DNA of 9,036 nt from Herminiimonas sp. GTDB lineage: Bacteria > Pseudomonadota > Gammaproteobacteria > Burkholderiales > Burkholderiaceae. Of the stretch, positions 6,817 to 9,036 are shown piece after piece (the first letter of the stretch is position 1; each line of letters begins with the position of its first letter). The translations under genes were made by a program, and so were the position numbers. Below the pieces are notes generated by a model. The model was not told the DNA's origin. It saw only the letters and a list, made by a program, of their open reading frames with translations, and made no database searches. The stretch lies in assembly GCA_014377155.1 (NCBI GenBank), contig JACMQD010000049.1, positions 1-9,036 on the forward strand, written 5' to 3'.

Positions 6817-8565
6817 TTATTTCTGAATCAGGAATTCAGGCGCAGCAAGCACCAAGGTAAGTGCGGCGTAGATGCGATTGAGACGGGCAGCGTCGCTACC
6901 GGACGGCATCGCCCCGATCGCACCGACCAGCATCGCCCGATTATCGGTACTGATCTGACCGGCTGCCATCACCAGATTGATTTCATCGAAAAGCGCCGCG
7001 GCATTGTCTGCGAGCGGTATTAAAGCGGTGTAACTGGCCTTGATGTCCCCGATACCCAAACTGACCGCGCGCTGCATGTAGTTCACGTAACCGACGACGG
7101 ACGATTCATTGCTTAACTGGAATTCAGGAGCCACCAGCGCCGCTGCTGCGATGGGGCTGTTGGGCGGCACGTAACCCGGGCGATAAAAATTGAATACCGA
7201 GGGTGAACGCCCTGGGCTCTGGCCAAGTCGACTGGCGGGGTCAGAGGTGTTGCCAACGTTCCAGGCATCGCTCAGTGACGTTGCGCCATAGGCGCGCGCC
7301 CAACCGCTGAAACGCGCGATCGGTTCGCGCAGTTTGCCGTAGCTGGCAGCGGCATTGCCGCTTGGCGCCTGGCGTGCTTCCACATCCAGCAACACCGCTT
7401 TGATAACGGCGCGCAAATTGCCGGCGATACCTGACCCGTCATTTTGAAACACACTGGCTACGCGGGATACGTAAGCGGGACTAGGGTTGCTGACGACAAG
7501 TTTTTGAATGAGTTGTCGACTGATGAAGGGCGCAACATTCGGATGCGCGAAAATTGTATCCAGTGCGCGATTGAGACTGTCGGTTCCGTTTAGACCGGCT
7601 GGCACCGTACTACCAAGGAAGGTCGAGGCGCCTGTCTCATGACGAGCAGCAATCTGCACCATCGGGCGTCGCAGGAAGTCAGGTGTCGACGTGTCCTTGC
7701 CTGCCAGATCGAAATCCCAGCCGGTAAAAATGCGTGCCAATCCCGTAATATCGTCAAGTGAATAGGTTTCCGGTGCCCCCCCGTTGACCAGGCGCGGCGT
7801 CCCATCCGGATTCAGTTGTTGCAAGCCGATAGAAAAGAGCTGGAGGATTTCGCGCGCATAATTTTCATCTGGCAGAGCACCGGTAGCCGGATTGAACTTG
7901 ACGTTCCCGCGGAACGTCAGAAACTGCCCCATTGGCGCACTGACAGACAACTGACCGAGCAGCGTCCTGTAATTGCCGAATGCATGCGCTTCGATGAGGT
8001 CGAGATAGGCTGCGGCGGAGAATGCCTTCCAGCCGCTTCCCACCAAGCCGTCAATGGCGGCGACTGTGATTTCAGACAGCGCAAACGTCATTCGTTGACG
8101 CAGCGTGTCGGGGCTTGAGAGAATTTTGCGCCATGCACAGGCGTCAAAACCGCTTTCGGAGTTCTTGTTAGCGGGTGCATCGAAGCCTTTGGATATCAAC
8201 CAATCCCAACGTGTGGTCGATGGCGCCATCGCAAACTGGGAATCGATCCATGCAGCGTATCCCAACGACTGCACGCGCGCCATCTCTTCCCGCGTGGTAC
8301 CCATAGATGCCTGTGCCAGAAACCTGGACGCGGCCACGTCCGAAACCACCCCAGGCAAATTAACGGTTGGCGGCGCGGTTGGTGGCGCTGCCGGTGGCGC
8401 GGCCGCAAGGCCTGACACAGAACCGCCACCGCCACCACACGCGGTCAGGCTCAACGCGGCCGCCGCTGCCACTGGTATGTGCGACATGCCGATACTTGCG
8501 CTCGGGTCGTCAGATGGCAACTGTGCCGTGCGAGCGCAGACGTCGGGTGTGGCGGTTACAGTCAT
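6817..8565 (-). CDS. DUF1800 domain protein, probable lipoprotein
   Basis: This 582-residue protein belongs to DUF1800 (COG5267), a family of unknown function. The N-terminus has a hydrophobic run and lipobox VAAAAALSLTAC (32-43) followed by a five-Gly run, so C43 is the likely lipid anchor. A Pro/Ala-rich linker (AAPPAAPPTAPP, 55-66) follows, then the domain start ASRFLAQASMGTTREEM (79-95). Family landmarks include LRQRMTFALSEI (155-166), DENYAREILQLFSIGL (233-248), LDDITGLARIFTGWDFD (270-286), FISRQLIQKLV (347-357), KLREPIARFSGW (411-422) and SVFNFYRPGY (456-465). The start at 8565 has AGGGGA near 8573-8577. An in-frame opening to 8823 lacks such support. Unusually, the signal has no Lys or Arg next to its hydrophobic core; M27 is an alternative start with the same problem. 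It is the first gene of a pair with the DUF1501 gene. Confidence 0.9.
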   Translation of the reverse strand: MTVTATPDVCARTAQLPSDDPSASIGMSHIPVAAAAALSLTACGGGGGSVSGLAAAPPAAPPTAPPTVNLPGVVSDVAASRFLAQASMGTTREEMARVQSLGYAAWIDSQFAMAPSTTRWDWLISKGFDAPANKNSESGFDACAWRKILSSPDTLRQRMTFALSEITVAAIDGLVGSGWKAFSAAAYLDLIEAHAFGNYRTLLGQLSVSAPMGQFLTFRGNVKFNPATGALPDENYAREILQLFSIGLQQLNPDGTPRLVNGGAPETYSLDDITGLARIFTGWDFDLAGKDTSTPDFLRRPMVQIAARHETGASTFLGSTVPAGLNGTDSLNRALDTIFAHPNVAPFISRQLIQKLVVSNPSPAYVSRVASVFQNDGSGIAGNLRAVIKAVLLDVEARQAPSGNAAASYGKLREPIARFSGWARAYGATSLSDAWNVGNTSDPASRLGQSPGRSPSVFNFYRPGYVPPNSPIAAAALVAPEFQLSNESSVVGYVNYMQRAVSLGIGDIKASYTALIPLADNAAALFDEINLVMAAGQISTDNRAMLVGAIGAMPSGSDAARLNRIYAALTLVLAAPEFLIQK

Positions 8566-8880
8566 GATGTGTCCCCTGGTTGAAAAGTCGGTTTCGAGCA
8601 GTACATTTCTTCTGGAGAATATATCGAACGAAGGTTGTGAAGATTGAAAACATTGAAACAAACGCGGTGACCTTGTAACAAATTGTGTAGTTCCGTCCTG
8701 CTGCCAAAAACCGGTTTTATACAAGTTCGCGACATGGCTTTGAATGCTGCCGTCAAACCGGCTCATTAAAGGCATTTCGCCAAGCCGGCTTAAGTAACTC
8801 TTTCGCCAATTCAATTCCACCAACGCGAAAGCCGAGCAAGCACCTTCGGATTCAAGCGCGCAGCAGTGTAAATGTAACAG
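8566..8880. promoter_or_regulatory. Leader and upstream region of the DUF1800 operon
   Basis: No gene is supported in these 315 bases. The leftward promoter of the DUF1800-DUF1501 operon should lie here. A possible -10 TATATT (leftward, 8618-8623) was noted without a good -35. A 10-bp palindrome AAGCCGGCTT occurs at 8782-8791, and CCGGCT at 8758-8763 can pair with AGCCGG at 8783-8788; their role is unknown. The leftward reading frame stays open through most of this region, but its translation does not look like the start of a DUF1800 protein. Confidence 0.4.
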
Positions 8881-9036
8881 GTGCTCGATAATTTAGACGC
8901 GATCGATGATTTTCAGGACCAACTACGTGCCCCGTGTATTTACACCGTCGAAGCTAACGTAGGTCACATCTGCGACGGCCGGATAGTGCGCGGCCTCAAT
9001 GGTTACACCGAACCGGCAATTGCTGACGATCTGAAC
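8881..9036 (+). CDS. Possible 5' end of an unidentified rightward gene (partial)
   Basis: From a GTG at 8881, just after an in-frame TAA at 8875-8877, the frame stays open for 52 codons to the window edge. The translation is protein-like: it begins VLDNLDAIDDFQDQLRAP and ends IADDLN, rich in acidic residues. No Shine-Dalgarno is visible before the GTG and no family was recognised. It competes with an opposite-strand frame that shares the same codon boundaries; only one is likely real. Confidence 0.3.
   Translation, partial: MLDNLDAIDDFQDQLRAPCIYTVEANVGHICDGRIVRGLNGYTEPAIADDLN
8923..9036 (-). CDS. Possible 3' end of an unidentified leftward gene (partial)
   Basis: Entering from the right edge, the leftward frame is open for 37 codons and stops at TAG (8925-8923). 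The translation, which includes TIEAAHYPAVADVTYVSF, has a beta-strand-like alternation, and its codons have slightly more G/C in third position than the antisense frame. A leftward gene here would be in line with the DUF1800 and DUF1501 genes, with about 360 bases between. No family was recognised, and the evidence is too short to decide between the two strands. Confidence 0.3.
   Translation of the reverse strand, partial: VQIVSNCRFGVTIEAAHYPAVADVTYVSFDGVNTRGT

Noticed and set aside
8566..8823. 86-residue N-terminal extension of the DUF1800 protein
   Set aside because: It would start at TTG, would bury the lipobox deep in the protein, and a good ribosome site lies just before 8565.
1..9036. 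Mobile element, CRISPR array, toxin-antitoxin or phage-defence system
   Set aside because: No transposase, integrase, spaced direct repeats, paired small toxin-like genes or defence domains were seen in any frame.

Overview
The window looks like a chromosomal segment from a betaproteobacterium, probably Burkholderiales and perhaps Oxalobacteraceae-like. This is an inference from the gene set, especially the short FeoB followed by a small Cys-rich protein and the DUF1800/DUF1501 pair, and from moderate-to-high GC. It cannot be proven from the sequence alone. No rRNA, tRNA, CRISPR array, integrase or transposase was seen.

Layout, left to right. A small methionine-rich lipoprotein gene (176-439, +) has a perfect 11-2-11 inverted repeat just upstream of its ribosome binding site. 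A roughly 410-base stretch follows with no convincing gene; it holds two self-palindromic 11-mers that together form a strong 12-bp hairpin. A VOC/glyoxalase-fold gene (853-1245, -) and an alpha/beta-hydrolase of the homoserine O-acetyltransferase family (1482-2495, +) diverge from a shared 236-base region. The hydrolase converges on an iron-uptake operon read leftward: feoA (5118-4816), feoB (4805-2922), then a small membrane-anchored Cys-rich protein (2922-2623) whose ATG overlaps the feoB stop. Upstream of feoA there is a near-consensus Fur box and a perfect TATAAT -10. Further right lies a leftward two-gene operon: a DUF1800 lipoprotein-like protein (8565-6817) followed by a Tat-exported DUF1501 protein (6806-5409). 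The right edge has two mutually antisense open frames, of which at most one is likely to be real.

How the genes work together. FeoA, FeoB and the Cys-rich protein form a classical ferrous-iron import unit, predicted to be expressed when Fur is not iron-loaded. The DUF1800-DUF1501 pair is a widespread conserved but functionally uncharacterised pair of exported proteins; tight translational spacing suggests they act together in the cell envelope. The Met-rich lipoprotein may bind copper or another soft metal, an inference from composition only. The most promising poorly described items are the DUF1800/DUF1501 pair, the Met-rich lipoprotein with its palindrome, and the FeoB-linked Cys-rich protein.
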